Of a stretch of DNA of 64,000 bases, positions 52,501 to 64,000 are shown piece after piece (within the stretch, counting starts at the first letter, position 1; each line of letters opens with the position of its first letter). Both the position numbers and the translations under genes were made by a program. The stretch is from Setaria digitata (lineage: Eukaryota > Nematoda > Chromadorea > Rhabditida > Setariidae), in NCBI GenBank assembly GCA_003640385.1, contig RCAB01000009.1:1-64000 (forward strand). Reading direction: 5' to 3'. Below the pieces are notes generated by a model that saw nothing but the letters and a program-made list of their open reading frames with translations, was not told the origin of the DNA and searched no databases.

Positions 52501-54362
52501 GTGAACTGTTAGTTGCCGTAAATAAGATGGATACGGTTGATTGGTCTCAGCAACGCTACGATGAACTTTGTGCGACTTTGAAAACTTTCCTCAGGAAGCA
52601 GACTGGCTATTTATCAATTAGATTTGTTCCACTTTCTGGATTGGATGGAATTAATTTGACAAAAGCACCATCTGATAGCCATCCTTTGCATAGTTGGTAC
52701 CGAGGACCAACACTTTTGCAAATAATGGGTCAGGTTTTCTAGGAATTTTTCTAGAAATCTAGGAGTTTTCTAACTCCTGGATTTCTAGAAAATTTCAGTT
52801 TAGGAACCAACTGGCAGTCTATTTGAAATTGAGTACTACCAGTTAAAAAAAAAAAAACTTTGTTCTTTATTTCTGGTGATGAAAGTTGTACTAGTTATTT
52901 AGATGAATTGCAAGCTCCTTTGCGGTCAGAGGATCGTCATTTTCGAGCTGTTATTAATGATATATATAAAGCAACTGCATCTGCCCTTTCAGTAAGCATC
53001 AAAATTGAAGCTGGTTTCATAGAAAATGGTGAGAAAATTTACATAATGCCCAATGCAGATCCTGTAATTATTAAAGGTATCATCTATGTTTCCTTCTTCC
53101 TTTGATCATTAGGTTGCATACAGCTTCAGAAGCACATTTCTCTCATTTTTAGAACTTTCAAAATAAAAGTTTGGGGTAGTGAATTTTAAATATATATATA
53201 TATATATATATATGATTGTTTACAGGGATAGTTGTGGAGGCCAGTTCGAGGAATGGCATTGGCTTTGCTGGCGACCAGGCTACAGTTATTCTTTCACCTG
53301 TTTCTAATATTGAACCCGATTCCATAAGCGTTGGATATGTTTTATGTCGCGGTGGGCAGGTTGTACTTCTTTACCCTTCATTGTATCACTTAATTTGTTA
53401 TAAAAATGAGAGTGAATCCTCACCAAAAAGCCCTCATTTTCAGTGGAGGTGGAAAAGGAAAACTTATCGTTCTTCGAGTATTGAAAGATCCAGGATTTTT
53501 TTTTTAGCATTAAAAGTTTTTTTTTTTTGTAGGAATTCTCTCTGATTTATTTCATTCGTAGCCGTATTTTGCAGCGTTTAATACACAATGTAACTAACTT
53601 GGATTATAATTTATTGGGAATAAGTGGGTTCTAACTCCCTTCATTTGGATTCTTATAGATAATTACCAGGTTATATACGGAAAAATATTTCCTTTTTTTT
53701 ATTTTTCTGTGCGTATTGCAGGAATGTCTCATTCCTGGAAAGAAGTATCTGGTGCGTATTGTTGTTTTCGACATTGTCGTTCCGATCATGAGAGGAACGA
53801 AGGCCGAGCTCTTCGCACACTCGCTTTGTGAGCCATGTACTATTACATTGCTGAAATCAGAACTGAATAAATCAACAGGCGAAGTAATAAGGGAAAAACC
53901 GAGGTTCTTTATTTCAGTATTCATCATGCTGTTTGGAATAGTTATGGTATTAAGCAGGAATTAACCTTTAGCAATTCTTTATTTATCTCTAACAATTTTC
54001 CAAGAGTCGAGTTCTCCTTTAGCGTCTGTTAGTTCTTGTAGCTCAAAAAGTGTGAATGAAATGGGAATGTACGTGATACTTGCGTGAGGTGATACTTGCT
54101 CTGATTTTACAGGCTGACTTTATTTGCAAAAGAGTACGGATACTTGCTTATTAAGATGGGTTAATTCTGTAATTCTAAAGCATGTTGAGTGACCGTGGAA
54201 TTTAGAGCACTAACAAAGAATATGAGTGGGACGGTTGAAATTCGAACGGAACGAGCCGTGAGCTTGGAACGGTATTCTGAATGCAAAGCTCTTGGCAGAG
54301 TGACACTTCGCTTCGCGGGACAAACTGCAGCAGCTGGTATTATTGAGGAACGATTGGATTAA
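49503..54362 (+). CDS. hbs-1: HBS1 ribosome-rescue GTPase, fourteen exons, 631 aa
   Basis: Translational GTPase related to eRF3/EF1A that delivers Pelota/Dom34 to stalled ribosomes (no-go and non-stop decay). Exons 49503-49545, 49838-49915, 50317-50487, 50591-50691, 50918-51096, 51238-51340, 51685-51786, 51927-52047, 52236-52352, 52495-52728, 52903-53076, 53226-53359, 53722-53903, 54206-54362; all phases close. It starts [14 protein letters not shown], like human HBS1L MARHRNVRGYNYDE, then an acidic variable region to about 190. GTPase: G1 GHVDAGKST (209-217), switch [11 protein letters not shown]3 DAPGHKD, G4 NKMD, G5 PLSGL. EF1A-like domains II and III follow ([38 protein letters not shown]; ending [14 protein letters not shown]). 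The conserved HBS1 N-terminal helical domain is not obvious. The exon 4 acceptor is an unusual TTTAAAG. A polyA signal AATAAA lies at 54592. Confidence 0.95.
52133..52175 (+). repeat. Long hairpin in HBS1 intron 8
   Basis: CGTTTAACAGACT at 52133-52145 pairs with AGTCTGTTAAACG at 52163-52175. After one mismatch a further six pairs (AAAAAC/GTTTTT) extend the stem to about 20 bp around a tiny loop. Confidence 0.85.
52747..52792 (+). repeat. Long hairpin in HBS1 intron 10
   Basis: TTTTCTAGAAATCTAGGAGT at 52747-52766 is complementary, with one G-T mismatch, to 52773-52792; the loop is 6 nt. It begins 19 nt after the exon 10 donor. Confidence 0.85.
53191..53213. repeat. (TA)n microsatellite in HBS1 intron 11
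   Basis: Uninterrupted TA dinucleotides ending 12 nt before the exon 12 acceptor. Confidence 0.95.
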
Positions 54363-55101
54363 ATCGAATGGAAAACTTTTTCTCCATGCTTTCAGTGGGA
54401 TGATTGTTCAATTTTTCGAAAGTATAGTGTTTAGGCTGATTCCTCTATGTCATTTGAAACATAGCTTGATTCTTGTAATCACGATTGCTGCTCATTTTAT
54501 GACCCAGTTTTTTTTCATCCATATATTGTGTTTGTGCCACTCAGTGATTACAATACCCTATCGCTTTTATTGTTAAATATCCAGCAATTTAAATAAAATC
54601 ACCAACAAAATACGAGTAATGTGCATTATTTTATGGAGGAGGTGGTACACCCGAATCGAGCAAGAGTGTTTTTCAGCGTAGTCTATGAGCTCACATTATC
54701 CTTAGGCGTTTACAGCATATGTTACTGAGCTAATAGCAACCTTAATAGCGGACGTCTTCTCCAGTTCAAAGTTTTCTTATAAGTCTCAGCAGTTGATTGG
54801 GATGTTGCAAAATTCTGTGTTTTCGTAAAAGTTAGCTGGAGTATCGTGGCTTTAGGAGCACGGAACAAGAAGAAAAGGAACCAAGTATGATCTAACATTG
54901 TTATACAATCCAAGAAATAAAAGCGTAATTCTTGCACTGTATAACATACCGTATAATAATCTTGCTTAATAAACAAAGGAAATTCTCGAATGACTTTCAT
55001 TTGAACGAATTAGTTTACAATATTGAGACGTTTTTTTTCTTTTGTATGTTTCTCGAATGTTCATTTTTAGATGTCTGTCTCGATTCTACTCTCTTTTACG
55101 T
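54363..55101. other. Shared 3' interval of HBS1 and the PTR gene
   Basis: Tail-to-tail spacing of about 740 bp between two stop codons. An HBS1 polyA signal is at 54592-54597. AATAAA on the minus strand occurs at 54571-54566, so the PTR 3' UTR may overlap that of HBS1. No coding signal. Confidence 0.55.
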
Positions 55102-58100
55102 CTATGTGCTAAAGTCAGGAATTGGCGGTCGATCCATTTTTAAATCTAGCTGATTTCCACTTTTTTCCTGCATTTTGGTTGCATGAGCAATTCTTTTTTT
55201 GACCTTTTTCATCCTCCTATTCACAGCTTGCTCGGCTGATGTACTGTAGGCTTTATTTCGGTTAAATCGAGCTTTAATCCGATGAACCATTGAAAGCATA
55301 GCTGGCAAGATGACAAGACCGTGTAAATTGCATAATATCACAGAAGTGATCATCGTTTTCACAAACACCTGAAATCGATGTCACTATCATGAAAAATTCC
55401 TTTCAAAGATATGTTTATGAAATTCACATAGAAAGAAGTAGAACATGATAGATTTACCTGTGACATGTAAATTCTGGAAAACAATAAACTGCATACACAT
55501 AATGTAGTAGACAATGCCGCTTGTACTGCCGGGAAACCCACCGAGGTAAGACAGTTTCCAAGTCTAGCTTGAGGTGTCGAGTATATCCCTTTTTCGCCTG
55601 AGTATTGATATATATATATATATAATTGGATTTAATAAGTTATAATAGATCAAAGGATGTCAGAGTTGTTAGTGAAGAATGAATGCTTACAGGCTTTGCA
55701 ATAATGATAAGCAACATGTGCTGGTATATCGACACTAAAACCAGCGGATATTATCATTGCGGCCATTGAAATCGGATCCAATTCAATACCCATCCATGAT
55801 AGTATTCCCAAGATACCTGATAAAAACTATGGGACATTCCGTAGACTTATTGTAACTAATAAATTATAGCATCTTTGTAAAATTCTTCTAGGAAAGACAG
55901 TCAGATAAGTCGCTCTTGCTATTTTTTTTTTTATAAACGTTCGGTCATTATGGTATCTAATCCAGTCCTTCTATATCTGATCCGTCCTGTACTGTACAAT
56001 CAAGCAAGTACTTAGGATAACCTCAAATCGAACTACAATAGAACCAAATGATGCTAGTTATAATCTTACGCTGTCAAACCAAGCTATTGAAAGAGACCAT
56101 AATCCTAGGCTATTTTAATTGCATTTTTTATGCAGACTTACCAATAGATATAGAGAGAACAGAAGCAGTTGCAATGGCTACCGTAAGCATATTTCGAAGG
56201 AAAAGGAAGCATACTGCAGCCATACAAACTAATGTTCCTGCCACCGATTGCCACGTGTCTGTCGGCATATTATCAATAAGATCCAGAAATATAGCATCTT
56301 CATAGAACACGGATGCATGAAATATTTCGCTATAATAATGGAAACTATTAAGAATGGCAAAGTAATAATGTGAAAGCTCGTAATCCAGGAAACAAGTGGC
56401 CTGTAATAACAGTGCTGTTTACAGTTTGTCTCTTTTCTTTTCCTTTCCTATCTCCACAATCATTCCTTATAATGATTACACTGACTTACTATATAGGCTT
56501 GTCGACGATAGCTCGCCATCGCTTAAGTAATCTTCCGCGTTCTGCCAACTCTTTCAAATTTTCACCATGGTAGGACGTGGTAAAGAAAAACCTTTTTAAT
56601 GTCTGTTCCCTGAAATATTTAATGAGTTTATTAATAAACAAGAAACAATTCGAACATCCTTACAGATTCTTAAACACATTTATAAGATCACTTTTGTGAT
56701 GCGATTTTAGAGTATTTTAGCTATTATAAGGATAAGATGGAATTTGAGAAAAAATTTGCTACGAACTTGCCATCGGCGCTAACGTTTTGTAACTGGACGA
56801 AACCGGCCCAAAAATCGTATTCGGGCCAAGTTAAGAAAGCTGACAGATCATCATTGTTGAATCTAAGGACATTGTCAGGGTCCTGTGTTGTACCACGTAC
56901 CAAGCTACCATCATCATAGTCATGGTCTGCTTAAATAGACACTATTCAGAAATCGAACTATCTTTAAAGTTAGCAGACTTTCCCCCTAAGCTATAAAAGT
57001 TTCTTCCCTCTTGTTTACCTATCTTTCTTCGTAAAAGCATGAAATAATTATGTTTCAGAGATATGAACAGTACTCTTGGGATTAACTGATCTGCACTTCC
57101 ACTTACAGCAGTAAATTAAAAAGAAGAAGCAGGAAAACAAAAAAAAAAAAACAGAAAACAGAATCAAACATTGCAAATAACTCTGGAATAAAACAAAGTC
57201 GCGCATAAAATACATGGTGCCAACACTTCCCCAACTGCCGTTCAGGTGTTCGAAGTCTTTAACCAAGTTATTCATCAGAACGAGCGGTAGTTTCTGAGAT
57301 AAGTCACCAGGCGTTTCTACGAACACCGATACCATCGTAAAGACAGGAACTTGGTATTCTGCCCGCAAAGAGTCAAGCTGTAATTATATGAACTCAAATT
57401 TTTAACTGATAACTAATAAACATCATAGGAGTTAGTGAGAATAACTAAAAAGAAACCTCAACCAATGGAGAGTCTGCTGCAAACAATTTTTGCGATGTTA
57501 GACCGATATTCATTCGTGTTATTCCCTGAAATACAGAAAATTAGCGTACATGGATGTATTCGACAACGTAGCATTCAAGGCAAAGAATGAGGTAAAAGAG
57601 GAAAGTGATAGATGAATAAGTGATTAATTAAGGAATAGTGGAGAAGGTAAAATAACGATGCAAATGACGGAAGTGTTATATATCCTCTGAAAAAAGATAA
57701 ATTTGAAAAAAAATACCCATATAGATAAAGAAATATAAATGACGTAAAGGGAGATGGTAAGCGTTGCTACTACGGGATGAGCAATGATGGCCACGTATGT
57801 TTTTATGTATTTGCTGATATAGAGCTTTGATTTATCGTGGAATTTTGAATTTTTACGCTGAAAAGAAAATGAGAAGAAACAGTAGTACAAAGGGGATAAA
57901 AGTTGCTAAACGGGTATCGTTTTTTTTTTTGTTAACTTTTCAATGGAAGGTAACTAATTACGAACAAATAATTGGCAAAAGATTATCACGTATGGTAAGT
58001 AATACAAGTTGATGATAAACTAAAAATTCAAATGATTTTGATAAAGAGCTGTTCCTTAACGGTCTCTCATTAGACTTTGAAATAATAAATCTTACAAAAT

Positions 58101-61100
58101 ACAAAACAAAAAATTCCAAAGAAAACTTACAGTAACCTCACTATACTTCCGGATATTCACTTCACCTTTCTGAATAGTAATGTTTGTAATATTATCTTCA
58201 CTCTTTTCTGCTGCTATCTCAAATTTCCCAACGACAGACATTAGGCCAGAGTAAAAGGACATCTGAAATAAATGCGGGTGAAAATTAGCGAAAACAAAAG
58301 GGGATTGTGTGAAAGCAAGTACGCACCTGATATAAATATGCCATAAACATGGAAAATAGATTGCCAATGCATAATAAACGAATTTCAGGAGAAGACGTGA
58401 AACAGCCAACAGCATCAGCCAGTATATTAGTTAGGGCGGAGATCAGTATCGCGGGGCCAACCTCACTGAGTACCTGGAATATACACATAAAGAAAGAGCT
58501 CGAGCTAAGCTCTACCTTTTCCAGTTAAGTGGAACCAACCTCAGACATACGATGTCCAACAGTTTCGCCTTTTTTCTCACCGTCACGAATCTCCTTCGTT
58601 ACTCGCTGCCACTCATGAATCATCAAGTATGAACTGTCAATACCTAAACATTTTATCATGTATCACCGGCATCTGTCCTTTATTTAAAAAGAAAACTTTC
58701 ACTTACCTATGGACAGGACTAGAAAAGGTACGACACAAAGGATCGACGAGAATCGCATACCGCACAGGAACAAGATTGCCAAAGCCGTTGAACATGCTAG
58801 TAATGGCATTGTGCATGCCATTACTGCCAGAATAATCTGAATACAGGAAGTATAGCTTATCACTAGTACAGGCCTTAACGACGTTCTCTTTATCAGTACA
58901 GAAATACTGATCTGATGTCTTGATAAATTAGTAGTAAAAGTGCGGTAAAAGCACCTTGAATATGTTGTTTTGATGCATATAGGCAGCTCGAACCATTACT
59001 GTAATCACAGAACAGGTACACATAATGATGAAGCCAATAGTTAGATACGGTAGCAATGATATTCCGGCACGAAGCATTTCTTGCTCAATATAAGTTGTTG
59101 AAATTACATAAACATTCAACTGCTTCGATTCATAGTTGCTGGAATGAGAGGCCTATTCATATTTGGCTCAATAATCTATCCAACCAAAGACTAGTAGCAC
59201 TGATGATACTCTTCTAGCAAACTAGAGCTCAGGGAATCAGACTAATGCCTTGAATAACAATCCTATGGCTCGAAGCAAATTTGAATACCGGAAGAAGTGA
59301 ACGACATCCATCTCCCACTTTTTCATATCTTCCTTACTCCACTGAGGACCTTGCAACGCCCGAAAATGTAATGCAATCATCTTCACTGATTTCATATTTG
59401 TCAATGCCGGATGTGTTTTATTCTGGTTTACCAATAATTCCGCTTTCGTATTGTTCCCAAACAGTTGGCGTATCCCTTCTAACTCCTCATCGTTATCCTC
59501 CTTCGTTTCATTCCCTTTGTATAATTCTACACCGAAAAAGTACGGCTAAAAGCAAATTCATGCAATGTACCGACCGTCGAAGTGCTCCAGTAAGACTATA
59601 ATTTGATTTCATCAGATTTTCTTTTAATTTTCCTATAAATTTATACTGTACCACACCACTTAATTGAAAGGTTAAAAAAGGATTATTCGGAATCAACATT
59701 ATCAGTGTTAAGGAAAACGAATAAAAATCTGAAAACACCAGGTACTTTAGGAAAAACCGTAAATACCATACACCATTACTTATTTCTTGAAAAAATTCCT
59801 GTAGTCTTGTATGCTAATCAAAGTAAGTAAGAGGTACCTGCATACTTAGCTCTCGGCCAAACAAAGTACTGATGGGGTAATTTAATCGTACAAATTGATC
59901 TGGACTTTCACCGTCCTCCAACTTTGACTTCTGTATCATATAGGTTTCCTAAAATCGCTTTTTTGTATTATTTGTCCACATTATCGCAAATTATCGTTTG
60001 ATAGGGAAAGAAAGAAGAAAACTGAAAGTATACTCCGAAACAATATAAGAATAAGTAATCAGTTATCAGTATAAGTAACCAATTAATTAGCAAGATCAAA
60101 TGATTTATACATTCTTCGATTTTTGCATCGTTGTTATGTTTTCAATTTATATGTTATGCAACAGAAACCTGTCTATTATTGTCTATTATTTTCTGAAAGG
60201 ATAGAGTCGAGAACTGATTTTTCAAATTTCAGCAATCTATTTTTTTAACTTCCATCACTCAGGTGTTGATTACTAGCAATTCCTTTTTGGAGTGAAAAGT
60301 ATCCTATAAATATTAACAATTAATGTAGACGAAAAGAATTCTCGTTTCTTTCGATATTTATGAATGGAATATTTCGTAAGAAGTAAGTGATATTTTGTTT
60401 GCTTACCAAATGTGAAGGTGAAAAAAAGAGTTCCTGAAGATGTGAAATTGAAAGATTGATAGAATTAATGATAGTCAACGGACAGATTCACTTACGTAGA
60501 ACTGCACTATCGGGAGGTTTATATTACAAAACTCGTTACAAAATTGATTAAAGGACTGATTGAGCTGCGTAAGTGGATCATATATTGTAATGTTGTTGAG
60601 AGCTAGATGCAGAATCTACAATGTACATTTCATTACAGCATGAAACAGCCTTTCAGAGCTTTAGAATTACACGGCAAAGTTCTCAGAAGCCCACTTGAGG
60701 TCTTTTCAAAATCAATTACAATGTAGTGGAATGTTGTGGTGCCGAATGTTACCTCCACAGTTTCATCGAGACGTTCAGGTAGAAGCATTGAACTGCCGTC
60801 CTTAGCAGTAACATACAGGTATGTCGCTATGCTCTGATCACGTCCTGAGAAGAAACTCAAATATCTGTCGTATTCCATACGAGCACGAGCTTCGAAAGGT
60901 GAATAACCTGCTAAATCATTAATCTGCCTGCAATAATACCTTATCATGACTTTTGCGCTCCTTCAAATCCGCATCCATATAAGGTTTGTCAAAGCACCGC
61001 GAAGAATCCCCTTCTTCTTACCTGTTACTGAATAGAATTAGTGTTATGAGAGATAAAAAGTTGAAAAATGAAATATAAAAAAAAACTAACGGTGTGTACA

Positions 61101-61509
61101 ATATTTTAATGATTGAGAGGACAGAAATTAGTGTGCAGAAGAGAATAGCAGGCCAAGCAAAGCGAGTAATCCAGAAACCCCACTTGTTGTATACCTTAAT
61201 AATGAACTTCACAAACCTGAAATGAGGAGCGTCCTTCTCATTAATTCAGAAGATGTGCTACTTTGCTATATGTTAAGGTAAGTATTAGAAGAATATGCAG
61301 AATGGAACAGACATTGGTTCCTTTTCTCCCGATTCCTCAATGAGTTGCATGGAACGTTTTCCCACCAGAACACTCGATCGCCGATAACGGTAGACAGGAG
61401 CAGGGAAATTGTCGTATGTTTGCCACTGGAACCATGATTTACCATCATCCATACCGGGATAACCCGGTAAACTGATGCTTCGACTCGTTACTTTTTCCTT
61501 GTTCCACAT
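55102..61509 (-). CDS. Patched-related (PTR) SSD/RND-type membrane protein, twenty exons, about 994 aa
   Basis: Twelve-TM protein of the nematode-expanded patched-related family; family members act in cuticle, moulting and membrane or sterol handling. Exons: 61509-61427, 61216-61091, 60927-60753, 60615-60496, 59948-59838, 59545-59289, 59138-58955, 58836-58707, 58643-58540, 58473-58327, 58262-58137, 57857-57717, 57525-57457, 57377-57182, 56926-56767, 56609-56490, 56344-56142, 55816-55691, 55597-55458, 55368-55102; all phases close. TM1 is [17 protein letters not shown]. The first extracellular domain contains [13 protein letters not shown]. The sterol-sensing-domain block runs from [18 protein letters not shown] through [19 protein letters not shown] to [12 protein letters not shown]. 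Then come [20 protein letters not shown], the second extracellular domain, and the C-terminal TM block ([43 protein letters not shown]) with a basic tail. The first intron donor (CCA|GTGGCA) is weak, so the N-terminus is least certain. I cannot assign a ptr number. Confidence 0.93.
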
Positions 61510-64000
61510 GGAACCTGAAGATGTACTGGAGATATAGCTTTTTCATCGCTACTCATCTAGTTCTAACAAATTAGGTTGCAATCAAATACCAAATTTCCGA
61601 TCCGTTCCCTCTTGATTCTCGGAATTTTCCCAATGAACTGCTGTTGTACTTTTGTTTTCTTTGTTCTGCTGCGACATCGCAAAAGAGATAATGATGATAT
61701 TGGGATGCGATATTGCTTAAAGTATTTCCTCTATTAAATAAGTACTGTATAAATCGTTTGCGGTAGAATTTTGTTCTGATGAGAGTAGTGCCAAAAAAAG
61801 CAATTATACTGCTCGGAATGAAACAACCAAGAAGTGGCAGTGCGAGAAGGTAAACAGAAGAGAAGTGGTTTGGAAGAGATATTAAGTAATTATTGATGGC
61901 TCATTGACTGATATTTATCTCTCTTACTGTATCTCTACAGAAAAAATATTCCAGTTAACATAATCTGTCAGGTAATCATTTCATTCTCTAAACAATAAAA
62001 TTTAACTCATTCAAGTGTAAAAGAAGCGAATTTTTTTCCTGCTAGAATCACTCTGTAAATTATAGATCTATGAAATGACCCATTATTTGATAAGTAATGG
62101 ATAAATATCTGCAATTAATGAGGAATTGCTGGGTCCTTGATTGCTAAGCTTTTGAAGTGATTGTTTGAATGATTGAAATATTAGTATAAAAAATTGAACA
62201 GGAGGAAAGGTAAGCAATTTTAAATTATGATATGTGAATGTTTTTCTGATAATTAAAAAATTGTGTTATAATTGGCTAAGGTTCTTAAGAGACAATTCGG
62301 TAGCAAAATGATAAGCTATTAATAAGGAGTTAGCAACTGTTTAGAGAATTGGGTAAAAACTGTATGCGATAAACAGCTGTGGAATATGTCTTCGTTAATT
62401 TACTACTATAAATGCATTTTTTCTTTTTTTGTTTTTTTCTCTGACATTTTTTTTTTTTTTTTTTTTTTTGAGAAATAAATTAGTTGGGAAGGAAAAGGGT
62501 TGGAAAAAAAAACGAAAGAGTGGGAATTGGACACCAGTCGGACTAAGATCGATGCTGTAATATTATGGAAGCAGGTTCTTCTTATGAAAACCGGAAGATG
62601 AAATAGCGGGTAAGGGCAAAGCGGATGGTGAGTTATTTTGATTGAAGAACGGGAATGGTTTGAGTTTTAGAGTAAATTCTAATTTACATTAAAAAGATGT
62701 TAGAATATTCATTGACCATTTTCAATATCGAATCGAGAATGCTCGGTTGTAAGCATTCGAGTATAGAATCCTCAAAAGTAGAGGAAAGTCTGTTCACCAA
62801 GATTCTACATTACAAGAGGTATGAAACAACAATCATTCAATAGCGGTGTTTTACTTTTGCACTATTTGTTTGTTTTAGCATTTTTTGATATGGGTTTACC
62901 TATTAATATGAAAGTTTTAGAAGAGAAAAATCAAAATTCAAACTCATCCTTGGTTTTCTTGTCTTGTTTCAAGTATACCGGATGGAAGCCTGCTTTACAC
63001 TTTGATTTCTTTTTTCCTCTCAAAATATTTTTGTGGAAATTTTAATTTGCTGAAATCTAGGCTAAAAATTCAATTTTCCTTGCTTAATTGAGCTTGCCCG
63101 TAAGTTGTATTAAGTCGTATTAAACTGTATTAAGCTCAAGATATTTATGTAATGATTTCAATTTGTCTATGTTCACGCGTTTAGAATTGTTTGCACCAAT
63201 TTAGTCAAATCCATGAAAGCTCTCTTTTCCATCTTTTATCACTACTTAATTAATGTCTTCTGCTCATTTTGATAATAATCATGCGATAAGTTTAGAATTA
63301 TCCATTACTTCGAAAGTATTATTAGTCAAATAATTAAGCAGTAACAGTTATCGTGATAATCAATATTAGTATAACACAAATCAATCAATGCTGTCTGAAA
63401 AATTCGATAACTCTTCCTGAAAATGATAACAAATTTGGTAAAAAGTTAATGAGCAAAGGGAACAAATAGAAATGATTGGGGAGTGAAAGGAGGATTGTAG
63501 AAACATACAGAGCTGTTTTCATCGTGATTAACGAGGTAAGTGGGTACTTCAACGGATAAGGGGAGAGAAGCATTTGAAAGACGATGAGGTCAGGTAGGAT
63601 TCTGAATGAGCACGAAACTGAACGTTCAACTCTGCTTCAGAAGAAAAAATAAAGTTTGAAGGGCAACATATGAATGTTCTACTGGCCAGTTAATCATCAA
63701 TGGTTGAATATGGGACATTATTAATTAATTAATATTTTCCAAATTAGAAGCAAGTCATTTTTGGAAAATTCCCCGCTGTTAGCAAAAGTATTTTTAAATG
63801 AATTTGGCTTTCTGTTAAAGAAATTTGAAATTTCCTCTCACTTTAAAAAAGTGAAAAAAGAAAATATTTGAATGGTAATGGAACAATAAATTTTAGTGAC
63901 AATGATAAATGCTGATTAAAATGATTCTTACATGGTTAGCATTTTTCAGATTCTGTTAGGCAGTTTTTGACGGAATAATTTCATTAAGAAGATTTGAGAA
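61510..64000. other. Upstream region of the PTR gene
   Basis: AT-rich with a long T tract at 62447-62469; presumed promoter. Reading frames of 62-74 codons (62821-63045, 63385-63573) have no recognisable product or splice partners. I see no gene here. Confidence 0.55.
62447..62469. repeat. Poly-T tract
   Basis: 23 consecutive T residues, flanked by further T-rich runs from 62415. Confidence 0.9.

Overview
The window looks like chromosomal DNA of a nematode, probably a filarial or other spirurid (clade III) worm. It is AT-rich. Genes are split into many exons of about 60-280 nt, and the introns mostly carry nematode-like TTTCAG/TTTTAG acceptors. Several initiator ATGs lie a few bases after an acceptor, as in spliced-leader trans-splicing. 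The gene content also fits: a patched-related (PTR) permease and a worm-type four-TM protein. I see no bacterial operons, rRNA, CRISPR or intact transposon. The species cannot be named from the sequence. Gene models were built by hand from splice sites and reading phase, so exon edges are good to a few bases where phases close and are less certain where stated.

Layout. The 5' half of an hnRNP R/Q gene runs on the minus strand (4060 down to 1377) and leaves by the left edge. About 10.5 kb without a recognisable gene follows; its 10.6-11.7 kb part is visibly GC-richer. Next on the plus strand come a single calponin-homology-domain protein (14609-19034), a REV7/MAD2L2 HORMA protein (22455-23406) and, just behind it, a possible 80-residue gene of unknown function (23480-24054). 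About 5 kb of AT-rich DNA separates these from a PNRC-like gene on the minus strand (30215-29088). A four-TM protein (31712-33198, plus) is followed by a confusing 2.6 kb stretch (33.8-36.4 kb) with exon-like signals on both strands.

The right half is dense: C-terminal Src kinase (38465-41630, plus), a catalytically dead MTMR10/11/12-type myotubularin (43341-48289, plus), the ribosome-rescue GTPase HBS1 (49503-54362, plus) and, converging on HBS1, a 20-exon PTR gene (61509-55102, minus). The last 2.5 kb holds no gene I can support.

Functions. HBS1 (ribosome rescue), PNRC (decapping/NMD adaptor in vertebrates) and hnRNP R/Q belong to RNA metabolism. REV7 belongs to translesion synthesis and DNA repair, and CSK to Src-family control. 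The dead myotubularin and PTR protein belong to membrane and lipid biology, and the CH protein to actin. Nothing indicates an operon spanning these genes, except possibly REV7 with the small gene behind it. The points most worth following up are the nematode PNRC-like gene, a CSK with no visible SH3 domain, two GC-AG introns, a 39-bp tandem duplication over the myotubularin start codon, strong hairpins inside introns, and the two-strand coding signals at 33.8-36.4 kb.
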